A stretch of 23,228 nt of DNA from a virus, in the IMG/VR virus record IMGVR_UViG_3300047510_000382, positions 1-23,228 of that record. One strand, given 5' to 3'. Each line of letters starts with the position of its first letter. Within the stretch, counting starts at the first letter, position 1. Under the pieces are notes generated by a model that saw only the letters and a program-made list of their open reading frames with translations, had not been told where the DNA came from and did not search any database. A program made the position numbers and the translations under genes. Positions 5,223 to 11,944 of this stretch are shown piece after piece.

Positions 5223-5393
5223 ATGAAAAACGTATCAACTAAAGGCGCATCAGGTCTGCCTAAGTCTAGCATCCTCGGTGCCCCCGGAAAAAGCGGAGCC
5301 ATGAAGGTAGCTAAGACTGCTGCTAAGAAGGCTGTAACTAAAGCAGTTATGAAAGGTGCTGCCAAGTCTTTGAAGTCTAAGAGAGCCAAGTAA
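5223..5393 (+). CDS. Histone-H1-tail-like Lys/Ala-rich protein (56 aa)
   Basis: A 56-aa protein too short for many gene finders. Residues 1-26 are Ser/Gly/Lys-rich; residues 27-56 are a run of Lys and Ala (KVAKTAAKKAVTKAV, then KGAAKSLKSKRAK). This resembles the C-terminal tail of histone H1 and bacterial H1-like nucleoid proteins. It starts after an AAAACAACA leader and ends 3 nt before the next gene. DNA condensation in the head or nucleoid is a plausible role, inferred from composition only. Confidence 0.65.
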   Translation: MKNVSTKGASGLPKSSILGAPGKSGAMKVAKTAAKKAVTKAVMKGAAKSLKSKRAK

Positions 5394-5396
5394 TTA

Positions 5397-5687
5397 ATGG
5401 CAGAGAAATCGAAAATGAAGTGCAACCGTGTCGTGGCATCAGATCGCCCCGGCAAGAAGAAGATGGTCCTAGCCTGTTCGGGAGGTAGGGAGAAGCTTCT
5501 GCATTTCGGTGCTAAGGGTTACGGACACAACTACTCAGCAGCGGCACGGTCTTCTTTTCGAGCTAGACACAAATGCGATACAGCAAACGACAAGTTAACA
5601 CCAAGATACTGGGCTTGTAAGAACCTATGGGCTGGACCCGGGGGGTCGACGCAGGCTTCACCAAAAACAAAAAAAGGGAAATACTAA
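5397..5687 (+). CDS. Conserved small phage protein with RHKCDT-RYWACK motif (96 aa)
   Basis: A 96-aa basic protein. Residues about 34-76 read as a single conserved block: KLLHFGAKGYGHNY, then AARSSFRARHKCDT, then LTPRYWACKNLW. I recognise this arrangement (FGxxGY, KSFRxRHxC, RYWxCKxLW) from small proteins in diverse tailed phages of aquatic bacteria, where it is unassigned. The two conserved Cys, together with an N-terminal Cys and ACSGG, could bind zinc. It starts 3 nt after the previous stop; its stop overlaps the next start (TAATG). Role unknown; a virion or DNA-associated protein is likely from its neighbours. Confidence 0.75.
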   Translation: MAEKSKMKCNRVVASDRPGKKKMVLACSGGREKLLHFGAKGYGHNYSAAARSSFRARHKCDTANDKLTPRYWACKNLWAGPGGSTQASPKTKKGKY

Positions 5688-5869
5688 TGGACTACAATAG
5701 CATACCATTCAGAAACAAAGTCATTGACCGTCTTCAAAAAAAAGAAGACAAGCTTGTAAGAAAGGGTTACAAAGCTGTTGATGAGGGCAGAGAAAAAAAG
5801 GCTGACAGACTTTTAGGTAGAGCAGCTAAAGCTCAAGACAAGAAGATAAGACTGTCTGAGAAGAAGTAA
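5687..5869 (+). CDS. Small charged protein with FRNxVIDRL motif (60 aa)
   Basis: A 60-aa protein that begins MDYNSIPFRNKVIDRL and so repeats the motif of the gene at 4565. The remainder is Lys/Arg/Glu/Ala-rich and helical. I chose ATG 5687, which overlaps the preceding stop (TAATG), over a longer frame from 5627 that would lie inside the previous gene. Similar short IPFRxKVIDRL proteins occur in other Bacteroidota phages as far as I recall. Function unknown. Confidence 0.7.
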   Translation: MDYNSIPFRNKVIDRLQKKEDKLVRKGYKAVDEGREKKADRLLGRAAKAQDKKIRLSEKK

Positions 5870-6204
5870 TGAAGGACGCCTGCTATAGGAAGGTCAAGGC
5901 GCAGTACGATGTGTTCCCATCAGCTCGTGCATCTCAGGCTATTGCCAAGTGCCGTAAGGGTTCTGGTAGCGTAAGGAAGAGCGAGGCTGGTACTAGCCTA
6001 AAGAGATGGCAGGCTGAGAAGTGGGTGGACACTAGGACAAATAAGCCATGTGGTGCTGGAGGTAAGAACGAGTACTGCCGTCCATCAAAGCGTGTGTCTT
6101 CGAAGACACCAAGAACAAGATCTGAGATAAGCCCATCCACTCTGGCAGCCAAGAAGGCTGAGAAGTCTAGGGTTGGGATGGGAAGACGTGTTTCAAAAAT
6201 CTAG
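5869..6204 (+). CDS. Conserved viral CYRKVK/KWVD-CRPSKRVS protein (111 aa)
   Basis: A 111-aa basic protein with two conserved blocks: DACYRKVKAQYDVFPSARAS...AKCRK (residues 3-29) and LKRWQAEKWVD...KPCG...EYCRPSKRVSSKTP (44-81). I recognise this pairing from small proteins of phages and large DNA viruses of algae (a DUF5872-like pattern, from memory). Four Cys residues at 5, 28, 61 and 70 are candidate metal ligands. It starts on the last base of the preceding stop codon. The wide spread across unrelated viruses suggests a general role such as DNA binding, but none is established. Confidence 0.78.
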   Translation: MKDACYRKVKAQYDVFPSARASQAIAKCRKGSGSVRKSEAGTSLKRWQAEKWVDTRTNKPCGAGGKNEYCRPSKRVSSKTPRTRSEISPSTLAAKKAEKSRVGMGRRVSKI

Positions 6205-6217
6205 TCAGTATATTCAA

Positions 6218-6225
6218 TAACTTTG
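6218..6225 (+). promoter_or_regulatory. Bacteroidota-type -7 box (TAACTTTG), nearly abutting a start codon
   Basis: TAACTTTG fits TAnnTTTG and ends 4 nt before the ATG at 6230. Use of this box would give a leaderless or nearly leaderless transcript for the following gene set. It is the only promoter-like box I see between the tiny-gene cluster and the virion-surface genes. Confidence 0.4.
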
Positions 6226-6229
6226 CAGC

Positions 6230-6358
6230 ATGGGTAGATTTATGCTATGGCTCGGGTTCCAACTTGTTATGGCGGGTCACCGTGTGCAGCGCTGGTGGGG
6301 TCGTGTTGTTGATGTGTGGAATGGAATTGTAAAAAAACTTTTAATCAAGAAGAAATGA
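6230..6358 (+). CDS. Tiny Trp/Arg-rich hydrophobic peptide (42 aa)
   Basis: A 42-codon frame: an amphipathic, hydrophobic N-terminal half (MGRFMLWLGFQLVMAGHRVQ) followed by RWW and a C-terminal KKLLIKKK. It could be a peripheral membrane or membrane-inserting peptide. Support: a TAACTTTG box just upstream, and its TGA overlaps the next start as ATGA, a pattern used repeatedly in this window. The small size keeps confidence moderate. Confidence 0.5.
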   Translation: MGRFMLWLGFQLVMAGHRVQRWWGRVVDVWNGIVKKLLIKKK

Positions 6359-6528
6359 AATTGAATGAAAGAAGCAAGGGGTTTGGGGACACGGTCGAAA
6401 AGATTACCACTGCAACAGGGATTAAGAAGGTTGTAGAAGGGATCTCAAAGGCTACCGGAAAAGATTGTGGATGTAAACAAAGAAAGGACGCACTCAATAG
6501 AATGTTTCCTTATAAAGATAAAAAGTAA
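6355..6528 (+). CDS. Small conserved phage protein with GFGDTVEKITxxTGIKK and CGC motifs (57 aa)
   Basis: A 57-aa protein with GFGDTVEKITTATGIKK followed by KDCGCKQRKDALNRMFPYK. This pattern (a G-x-G-D-T-x-E-K helix, then a Cys-Gly-Cys knot and a short FPYK end) is familiar from many tailed-phage genomes, without an assigned function. I chose the ATG at 6355, which overlaps the 42-aa gene as ATGA, over one at 6316 that lies inside it. The two close Cys may bind metal or form a disulfide. It ends 3 nt before the spike-base gene. Confidence 0.72.
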   Translation: MKLNERSKGFGDTVEKITTATGIKKVVEGISKATGKDCGCKQRKDALNRMFPYKDKK

Positions 6529-6531
6529 AAA

Positions 6532-6999
6532 ATGGCAACTCAAAAATTACAGGTAGGTAGAGCGCTGAGTGTTATTCCTTCAAATGACTGCGAGGTACCT
6601 TTCCCGGCGGTAACCGTGAGCGGGGTCAATACTGCTCCGTCTACTTTTCAGTTGGTTGATTCGACAAAAAATTTTATAGCCCTGAATGTTCAGACCGGGG
6701 ATATTGTATATAACCTATCTACTGCAACAGCAGCTACAGTTGTAAAAGTTATCTCTGCTACTGTTCTAGAGATTAATGTAAGTATCTTCACTACATCTCC
6801 AAACTCCTACACTATTTATGCTGGTGGTAATAATGATGGATGCGTTCTTTATATTGGAGCAGCTGGTGATATTAGTGTTGTTACGATTGGAGGAGATACC
6901 GTAACATTTGTAGGAGTTCTTTCCGGTCAATTCATTCCAGTAAAGGTGTCAAAGGTTCTAGCAACAACAAGCGCTACTAACATTTTAGCTCTCTGGTGA
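6532..6999 (+). CDS. Spike-base-like virion protein with inserted beta domain (155 aa)
   Basis: A 155-aa protein. N-terminal RALSVIPSNDCEVPFP and C-terminal VLYIGAAGDISVVTIGGDTVTFVGVLSGQFIPVKVSKVLAT...ILALW match small virion proteins often called spike base protein (gene transfer agent Rcc01079-like), which form a beta barrel at tail tips or capsid spikes. Between them, residues about 38-96 hold a separate beta-rich segment that closely resembles one in the 22158 gene product (VDST, VQTGDIVYN, then an L-x-x-x-x-x-IFT end). No signal peptide. It is the first of four virion-surface genes. The assignment is by pattern from memory; exact position in the particle is unknown. Confidence 0.65.
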   Translation: MATQKLQVGRALSVIPSNDCEVPFPAVTVSGVNTAPSTFQLVDSTKNFIALNVQTGDIVYNLSTATAATVVKVISATVLEINVSIFTTSPNSYTIYAGGNNDGCVLYIGAAGDISVVTIGGDTVTFVGVLSGQFIPVKVSKVLATTSATNILALW

Positions 7000-7000
7000 T

Positions 7001-7147
7001 ATGACAGGATTAATGATTGCAATAGGGAATTATGTGGGGAACCTTATTCTGGGCGGATCGCCCGGACCCGGCTCCTCTTTTATGATTACAGAAAGTGGAG
7101 TTGATTTTATTATTAGCGAATCGGGGAATAACTTAATTATAGAATAA
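7001..7147 (+). CDS. Small virion-associated protein with repeated (I/F)IxESG units (48 aa)
   Basis: A 48-aa frame filling the gap between two virion genes. Residues 1-17 are hydrophobic (MTGLMIAIGNYVGNLIL); the C-terminal part repeats a short unit: MITESG, IISESG, LIIE. Such ETG/ESG-type repeats occur in tiny proteins next to tail genes of many phages. The start follows the previous stop by 1 nt and the stop precedes the fibre gene by 2 nt. Likely translated with its neighbours; role unknown. Confidence 0.6.
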   Translation: MTGLMIAIGNYVGNLILGGSPGPGSSFMITESGVDFIISESGNNLIIE

Positions 7148-7149
7148 TT

Positions 7150-9885
7150 ATGGCAAACATAAAATTTTCGCAGTTTAATTTAGACGCCTACGATGTGAAT
7201 AATTTCATTGTAGGATACAGTCCTACTACGAATGCAAACGTAAGGATTCCAATTGCTGCGTTCAGTCAGTTTATTACGCTTACTACAACTGGCAACTCTG
7301 GTTCGGCTACTCTTTCTGGAGGGTCCCTTAATGTCCCAACATACACTCTTAGTGGGCTTGGTGGTGTTCCTACCAGTAGAACGCTTACAATTAATGGTAT
7401 AACTCAGGATCTTTCAGCCAATAGGACTTTTACAATCACTGCTATTTCTTCATTGAATGGGTTAACAAACTCTAGTCAGACGTTCGCTACTGGTACCGCT
7501 GGGACAGACTTTGTGATCTCTTCTGCTGGCTCTACTCACACTTTTAATCTTCCTACTGCATCTGCCCTCAATAGAGGTGCGCTGTCTTCTGCTGACTGGA
7601 CCACATTCAATTCAAAGCAGAATCAGATTGCGCTCACTACGACTGGTAACTCAGGGTCATCTACCCTTGTTGGTAGCACTCTTAATGTTCCAACATATAC
7701 ACTTGCTGGGCTTGGAGGTATCTCTTTGACTAGCTTGTCTGCTGCTTCTCCATTGCAGTATAACAATACTACTGGTCAGTTTAGTATGCCAGCTGCTACT
7801 TCTTTAGCAAGTGGATTCCTTACATCAACAGACTGGAACATTTTCAATAGTAAGCAGGACGCAATCACGCTTACAACAACTGGCTCCTCTGGTGCATCTA
7901 CACTTGTGGGTAGCACATTAAATGTGCCAAACTACACATTGTCTGGTCTTGGAGGTGTCCCATCTACTAGAACATTGACTATCAATGGTACTGCATTTGA
8001 TCTGTCTGCGGATAGATCTTGGAGTGTTGGTACGGTGACTAGTGTTAGCGCATTGACTTTAGGTACAACCGGAACGGATCTTAATAGCTCTGTAGCTACA
8101 GGAAGTACAACTCCTGTAATTACATTGAATGTACCTACCGCTTCCGCCACAAACAGAGGGGCTCTTTCATCAGCAGACTGGACAACATTCGATAGTAAGC
8201 AAAGCCCTATAGCTCTTACAACTACTGGCTCTGCTGGTCCTTCTACATTTATTGGAAGTACTTTGAATATCCCTAACTATACTCTCTCTGGTTTGGGCGG
8301 TGTTCCAACAACAAGAACCCTTACTATTAATGGAGTTAGTTATGATTTATCTGCTGACCGTAGCTGGACTGTAACTACAAGTGGTCAGACATTAAATGAT
8401 GTTACACTTCTTGGTAACACATCCAACCAGAATATAATAACAGAGAACGGTGCTAACTTTAGAACAGAAGATTCTGGAGGAGCAGATTTTCTTAGACTAT
8501 CAAGTGTTTCGGGTAGAGCTGTTCTTGGTTATGTCGCATCTGGAGTAGATGTTTTAATAGCAGGTACGGACCGTCTGATATGGGGGAATAGTTTAGGAAC
8601 TCAAATTCAGTTTAGAACATCTAACCTGTCTGCTGGCATAGCGCTAGAGATGCCAGACATTATTACAACAAGAACAATACCTGTAACGGTAAATGGTGTT
8701 GCTGCGGGAACAAATGGCGATATATCAATTCCTATTGGCGGTAGTCAGACTCTTCAACAAACAACAACACTTGGGAATACAACAACTGATGATATTATAA
8801 TGGTTGAGTCTTCGTTAGTTGGTGTTGAGACTATCGACTTTGATTTAACCCCGACTCTTACCACTCACTCTGAGGGAAGAGTTAGATGGAATGATTTCGA
8901 TAAGAGTATTCAGGTTGACACTGAACAGACTGGTGTGTCTGTATCTGTTGGTCATGATTTGGTTCAGAGAGTAAATAACCAGACTGGTGTAACACTGACT
9001 AAGGGAAAGGTTGTTTATATAAATGGGCAGCAGGGTGGAAGACCTACAGTTACTCTTGCCGATAATACATCTGATGCTACATCAGCATCTACGCTTGGTG
9101 TAATAATGGCTGACATATCCAATAACAATAATGGGTATGTTATTACAAATGGATTGTTGTCTGGAATAAATACAAGCACATATACTGCTGGTCAAATTCT
9201 TTACTTGAGCACAAGTGGAGATCTTACCGGAACAAAACCAGTAGCTCCAGCCCATACGGTTATGGTCTGTAAGGTTGTTTCTGTTGGATTGGTTGGATCC
9301 ATATTTGTTACAGTACAGAATGGTTACGAGCTTGAAGAACTGCATGATGTATTGATTGGTGGAACAGGGAATCCAATACTTGATAAGCAGGTGCTCACTT
9401 ATGACAGTACCACTTCATTGTGGATAAATGAATATCCTAGTAGATATTACAATTTTGGCTTCAACAACATTGCAAGCTACACTGTAAATGGTGGGGCTGG
9501 CACTCAGAACCTTGGAGCTGGAACGCTTGGAATGTCTTTGTTTAGTCCAATAAACGAGACTCTATTTGCCACATCTGGAAGTAACTATGTTTACAATTTA
9601 ACAACAATCACTTGTGAGGAGTTTGGTGGTGTTGCAAACCAGATTGGCGTAAGGGTAACATATTCTAGCTCTGCCGCTTCTGGAACATTTGATTCAATAG
9701 GTGTAGCCAGTAGAACAGGCGAGTTTGGCAGCAACTTTGCAGTACAAAGATTTCAATCAACGTTTAACGTACCAATCCTTACTGGCGGTGCACCGACAAA
9801 CTTAATCAAGTTTGAGGTCCTTATGAATAGAACTGCCGGTGGCTCTACAGGTGTTTATCTTTCACAATTAATCTTTGCTCAATAA
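7150..9885 (+). CDS. Large repeat-rich tail fibre / receptor-binding-type structural protein (911 aa)
   Basis: A 911-aa Ser/Thr/Gly-rich beta protein. The N-terminal MANIKFSQFNL...NNFIVGY is a start often seen in Bacteroidota phage fibres. Residues about 43-406 hold four diverged copies of LTTTGxSGxSTLxGxTLNVPxYTLxGLGG, at about 43, 161, 240 and 355; three are followed by RTLTINGxxxDLSAxR. Interspersed are three copies of an ALSSADWTTFxSKQ unit, ending at 157, 236 and 351. A central region (about 610-740: VQRVNNQTGVTLTKGKVVYINGQQGGRPTV) resembles a domain found in other phage tail proteins. The last 130 residues are unlike the repeats and are the likely host-contact tip. Probably a trimeric adsorption fibre; the receptor is not predictable. 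Confidence 0.75.
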   Translation: MANIKFSQFNLDAYDVNNFIVGYSPTTNANVRIPIAAFSQFITLTTTGNSGSATLSGGSLNVPTYTLSGLGGVPTSRTLTINGITQDLSANRTFTITAISSLNGLTNSSQTFATGTAGTDFVISSAGSTHTFNLPTASALNRGALSSADWTTFNSKQNQIALTTTGNSGSSTLVGSTLNVPTYTLAGLGGISLTSLSAASPLQYNNTTGQFSMPAATSLASGFLTSTDWNIFNSKQDAITLTTTGSSGASTLVGSTLNVPNYTLSGLGGVPSTRTLTINGTAFDLSADRSWSVGTVTSVSALTLGTTGTDLNSSVATGSTTPVITLNVPTASATNRGALSSADWTTFDSKQSPIALTTTGSAGPSTFIGSTLNIPNYTLSGLGGVPTTRTLTINGVSYDLSADRSWTVTTSGQTLNDVTLLGNTSNQNIITENGANFRTEDSGGADFLRLSSVSGRAVLGYVASGVDVLIAGTDRLIWGNSLGTQIQFRTSNLSAGIALEMPDIITTRTIPVTVNGVAAGTNGDISIPIGGSQTLQQTTTLGNTTTDDIIMVESSLVGVETIDFDLTPTLTTHSEGRVRWNDFDKSIQVDTEQTGVSVSVGHDLVQRVNNQTGVTLTKGKVVYINGQQGGRPTVTLADNTSDATSASTLGVIMADISNNNNGYVITNGLLSGINTSTYTAGQILYLSTSGDLTGTKPVAPAHTVMVCKVVSVGLVGSIFVTVQNGYELEELHDVLIGGTGNPILDKQVLTYDSTTSLWINEYPSRYYNFGFNNIASYTVNGGAGTQNLGAGTLGMSLFSPINETLFATSGSNYVYNLTTITCEEFGGVANQIGVRVTYSSSAASGTFDSIGVASRTGEFGSNFAVQRFQSTFNVPILTGGAPTNLIKFEVLMNRTAGGSTGVYLSQLIFAQ
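7276..8367 (+). repeat. Internal protein-coding repeats of the fibre gene
   Basis: Four LTTTG...GLGG units lie at about 7276-7434, 7630-7719, 7867-8019 and 8212-8367, with spacings of roughly 354, 237 and 345 nt. The second copy lacks the RTLTING half. DNA similarity is weaker than protein similarity, so these are old duplications. Confidence 0.7.
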
Positions 9886-9886
9886 T

Positions 9887-10141
9887 ATGGCTAACATTAA
9901 TTCTCAAGAGTACATAACTAAGTTTGGATCTCTTGTCCAATATGGAGTTTCTTATATGCAAGGTTTTTCAACCTTTGCCGATCAGTTTATTTATCAGCAC
10001 GATTCAGCTGCAGCCGAAATAAATGAGTACGGATATTCCGATGCTTGGATTGCTTGGCAGAAAGCAAACTCTGGTAGTATAATTGATTTATACAATCAGC
10101 TTGATGCTCAAGGTTTAATTCCTCAATCACCTATAAATTAA
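9887..10141 (+). CDS. Hypothetical protein after the fibre gene (84 aa)
   Basis: An 84-aa protein starting MANINSQEYITKFGSLVQYG, with many aromatic residues (Tyr, Phe, Trp) and an acidic, helical middle. The ATG at 9887 lies 1 nt after the fibre stop. An ATG at 9875 would overlap the fibre gene, so I prefer 9887. No membrane segment. The position suggests a fibre assembly factor or a minor tail protein, but I do not recognise it. Confidence 0.65.
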   Translation: MANINSQEYITKFGSLVQYGVSYMQGFSTFADQFIYQHDSAAAEINEYGYSDAWIAWQKANSGSIIDLYNQLDAQGLIPQSPIN

Positions 10142-10151
10142 CAGAATCAAT

Positions 10152-10370
10152 ATGCCAGACTTGTATATATTTTTAATAGGGCAGGCGGTAACGATACTTA
10201 TTGGGTTAGTTAGTATATACGTAAAGGTATCACTTAAGCTAAAGGAGCTTGAGATTAGAGTGTCTGTGGTAGAGAAGAAGGACGATCAAATATCTTATAA
10301 GCTTGATAAGATTACAGAGCAGTTGAATGCTTTGTGTATTCAGATGAGCACTAAACAAGATAAGGAATGA
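10152..10370 (+). CDS. Membrane-anchored coiled-coil protein, holin/XhlA-like (72 aa)
   Basis: A 72-aa protein with one hydrophobic segment (residues 4-26, LYIFLIGQAVTILIGLVSIYV) and a C-terminal heptad-like coiled coil (KLKELEIRVSVVEKKDDQIS...ITEQLNAL). This is the layout of XhlA-type lysis-associated proteins. It starts the lysis cassette; its stop overlaps the next gene by ATGA. It probably sits in the host inner membrane and cooperates with the next protein in lysis. Holin function is inferred from context. Confidence 0.6.
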   Translation: MPDLYIFLIGQAVTILIGLVSIYVKVSLKLKELEIRVSVVEKKDDQISYKLDKITEQLNALCIQMSTKQDKE

Positions 10371-10573
10371 GGTTCGGTTGGAAACATTATTTTGCTCCGA
10401 CACCAAAGAGGTTGAGAATCTTAGGGGATAGCCTTGCTGCTGCTGGCACATTTGGTGCAGGTATAGTAGTATTGAATGGGCACCCTATGGCGGGTACAAT
10501 CATCATGGTGATTGGAGTCATAGGAAAGTTTATTTCTAATTTTTTTACAGAAGATGGCGAAGCAGGTATCTAG
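10367..10573 (+). CDS. Putative holin (68 aa)
   Basis: A 68-aa protein with a basic N-terminus (MRFGWKHYFAPTPKRLR), two hydrophobic segments (about residues 18-36 and 40-58) and a short acidic tail. Small two-segment membrane proteins directly upstream of an endolysin are usually holins, which permeabilise the inner membrane at a set time. The ILGDSLAAAGTFGAG...GTIIMVIGVIGKF pattern recurs in Bacteroidota phages in my recollection. Overlaps the preceding gene (ATGA) and the following gene by 20 nt. Confidence 0.6.
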   Translation: MRFGWKHYFAPTPKRLRILGDSLAAAGTFGAGIVVLNGHPMAGTIIMVIGVIGKFISNFFTEDGEAGI

Positions 10574-10685
10574 TTCGTTGTACGTACAAAAACCTAAGAC
10601 AAGGGGCGTACAGGCTAAGACAAAGACTAGCAATAACAAAAAGAGTAAGCTATACAAAAAACCATACAGGGGGCAAGGAAGATGA
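10554..10685 (+). CDS. Small basic conserved protein of the lysis cassette (43 aa)
   Basis: A 43-aa, extremely basic protein with KPKTRGVQAKTKTS...KKSKLYKKPYRGQGR. Short proteins with a KxRGVxAKTKTSxNKxSKxYxKxYRGQGR pattern sit next to lysis or tail genes in many Bacteroidota phages. It overlaps the holin gene by 20 nt and the amidase gene by ATGA, so it is likely translated by coupling. It has about 14 Lys/Arg and no acidic residues, suggesting it binds nucleic acid or anionic membrane or wall polymers. Function unknown. Confidence 0.68.
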   Translation: MAKQVSSSLYVQKPKTRGVQAKTKTSNNKKSKLYKKPYRGQGR

Positions 10686-11332
10686 ATATAATCCAAACTC
10701 AATTCCCGACTGGTCAGTATATTCAGGAGGAGTATCCAAAGAAGCAGATATATCTCCATCACACTGCTGGCAATTCTAGTGGCACAAATGTATTTAAGTG
10801 GTGGGCTTCCAATCCAGAGAGGGTAGCTACATGTGTTGCTATCGCTGGTCCGGGATCATCAGATGGGGATGGTAAGATTGTTCAAGGGTTCAGCTCTAGG
10901 TACTGGGCTTATCACTTGGGGGTTAAGCGATCGGTATTTGATGCATTCGGGGTACCATTCATAAACCTAGATAAGATTTCAATTGGCATTGAGATCTGCA
11001 ACTGGGGTCAGCTTAGCTTTACTGGTGGCAAGTTCTATAACTACGTTGGTGGCGAGGTTCCAGAAAAGGACGTGATAAAACTTGATGTCCCATACAAAAG
11101 ACACATCTACTTCCACAACTACTCTGACGCTCAGATACAGTCTGTCAAGGACCTGCTACTGCTTTGGAAGGACAGATACGGAATCCCTCTTAAGTACAAC
11201 GAGGACATCTGGACTGTTACTCAAAGGGCTCTTCGGGGAGAGAATGGGGTGTTTACTCATAACTCTGTTAGGGCAGACAAGGTTGACATCTACCCACACC
11301 CTAAGATGATCCAAATGCTTAAGTCATTATGA
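10682..11332 (+). CDS. N-acetylmuramoyl-L-alanine amidase endolysin (Amidase_2 / PGRP type)
   Basis: A 216-aa zinc amidase that cleaves the bond between MurNAc and L-Ala in peptidoglycan. Motifs: LHHTAG (25-30, first zinc His), WAYHLG (75-80), SIGIEICNWG (100-109), then a C-terminal H193-NSVRADKVDIYPHP carrying the second zinc His and the Asp/Lys region. T7 lysozyme and PGRP proteins share this order. Residues about 110-150 form an insertion before the final helix. There is no signal peptide, so release to the periplasm needs the upstream holin-like proteins. It overlaps both neighbours by ATGA. Confidence 0.88.
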   Translation: MNIIQTQFPTGQYIQEEYPKKQIYLHHTAGNSSGTNVFKWWASNPERVATCVAIAGPGSSDGDGKIVQGFSSRYWAYHLGVKRSVFDAFGVPFINLDKISIGIEICNWGQLSFTGGKFYNYVGGEVPEKDVIKLDVPYKRHIYFHNYSDAQIQSVKDLLLLWKDRYGIPLKYNEDIWTVTQRALRGENGVFTHNSVRADKVDIYPHPKMIQMLKSL

Positions 11333-11919
11333 TCAAGGTTTCGATAAATAGAAACACCATTCAGAACGTATTGTCTGCCTTGGTTGCGGCAATCACTGTA
11401 TTCATTCTTATGAAGCAGTGCCAGCCAAAGCCCAGCGTTGATGTTCAGTATCTGCCCGGCGATTCTATTCCGTATATGGTATACAAGGATAAGCCGGTGC
11501 CATACAAGATAACATATAGGGACACAATAACATCATATGATACTATCATAAAGGATGGTGACACTACATACGTTATGGAACACGTTGATACTGCGGCGAT
11601 TATGAGAGACTATCATGCGATAGTTGAGTACAGCGATACAGTCAAGAATGATTCTAGTGCCCTCATTGTAATTAGACAGAAGCTCTCTAGAAACAGAATC
11701 GACTCAATGAATGTCAGGTTCCAGAACAGAAGGAAGACGGCTGTTATATCGCAGAGGGATAAAGCCCTTGTCGCTGGCGTAACTGGGTGGCAGAATGGGT
11801 ACGATGTGTCTCTTGGTATGAGGTTGAATAGAAATGTGCTCAGCATTTCTAGGTCAAACAGTGGATGGGGCATTAGATATCAAAGGGAGATAGGATGGAA
11901 AAGTATCCTTGAAAAATAG
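11329..11919 (+). CDS. Membrane-anchored protein of the lysis cassette, spanin-like position (196 aa)
   Basis: A 196-aa protein with one N-terminal membrane segment (residues about 13-29, VLSALVAAITVFILMKQ) directly followed by Cys and a periplasm-facing Pro-rich stretch. The middle (about 60-130) has charged DTI/YDT strands and helices; the end has WGIRYQREIGW. The start overlaps the endolysin stop (ATGA). Genes at this position are often spanins that disrupt the outer membrane, but no clear Rz-like coiled coil or lipobox is visible, so the role is uncertain. Confidence 0.6.
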   Translation: MIKVSINRNTIQNVLSALVAAITVFILMKQCQPKPSVDVQYLPGDSIPYMVYKDKPVPYKITYRDTITSYDTIIKDGDTTYVMEHVDTAAIMRDYHAIVEYSDTVKNDSSALIVIRQKLSRNRIDSMNVRFQNRRKTAVISQRDKALVAGVTGWQNGYDVSLGMRLNRNVLSISRSNSGWGIRYQREIGWKSILEK

Positions 11920-11920
11920 T

Positions 11921-11928
11921 TATCTTTG
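11921..11928 (+). promoter_or_regulatory. Bacteroidota-type -7 box (TATCTTTG)
   Basis: TATCTTTG fits TAnnTTTG and ends 16 nt before the ATG at 11945. It begins 2 nt after the previous stop, so the 11945-13679 genes probably have their own transcript start in addition to read-through. Confidence 0.6.
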
Positions 11929-11944
11929 TAAAAATCAAATAAAA

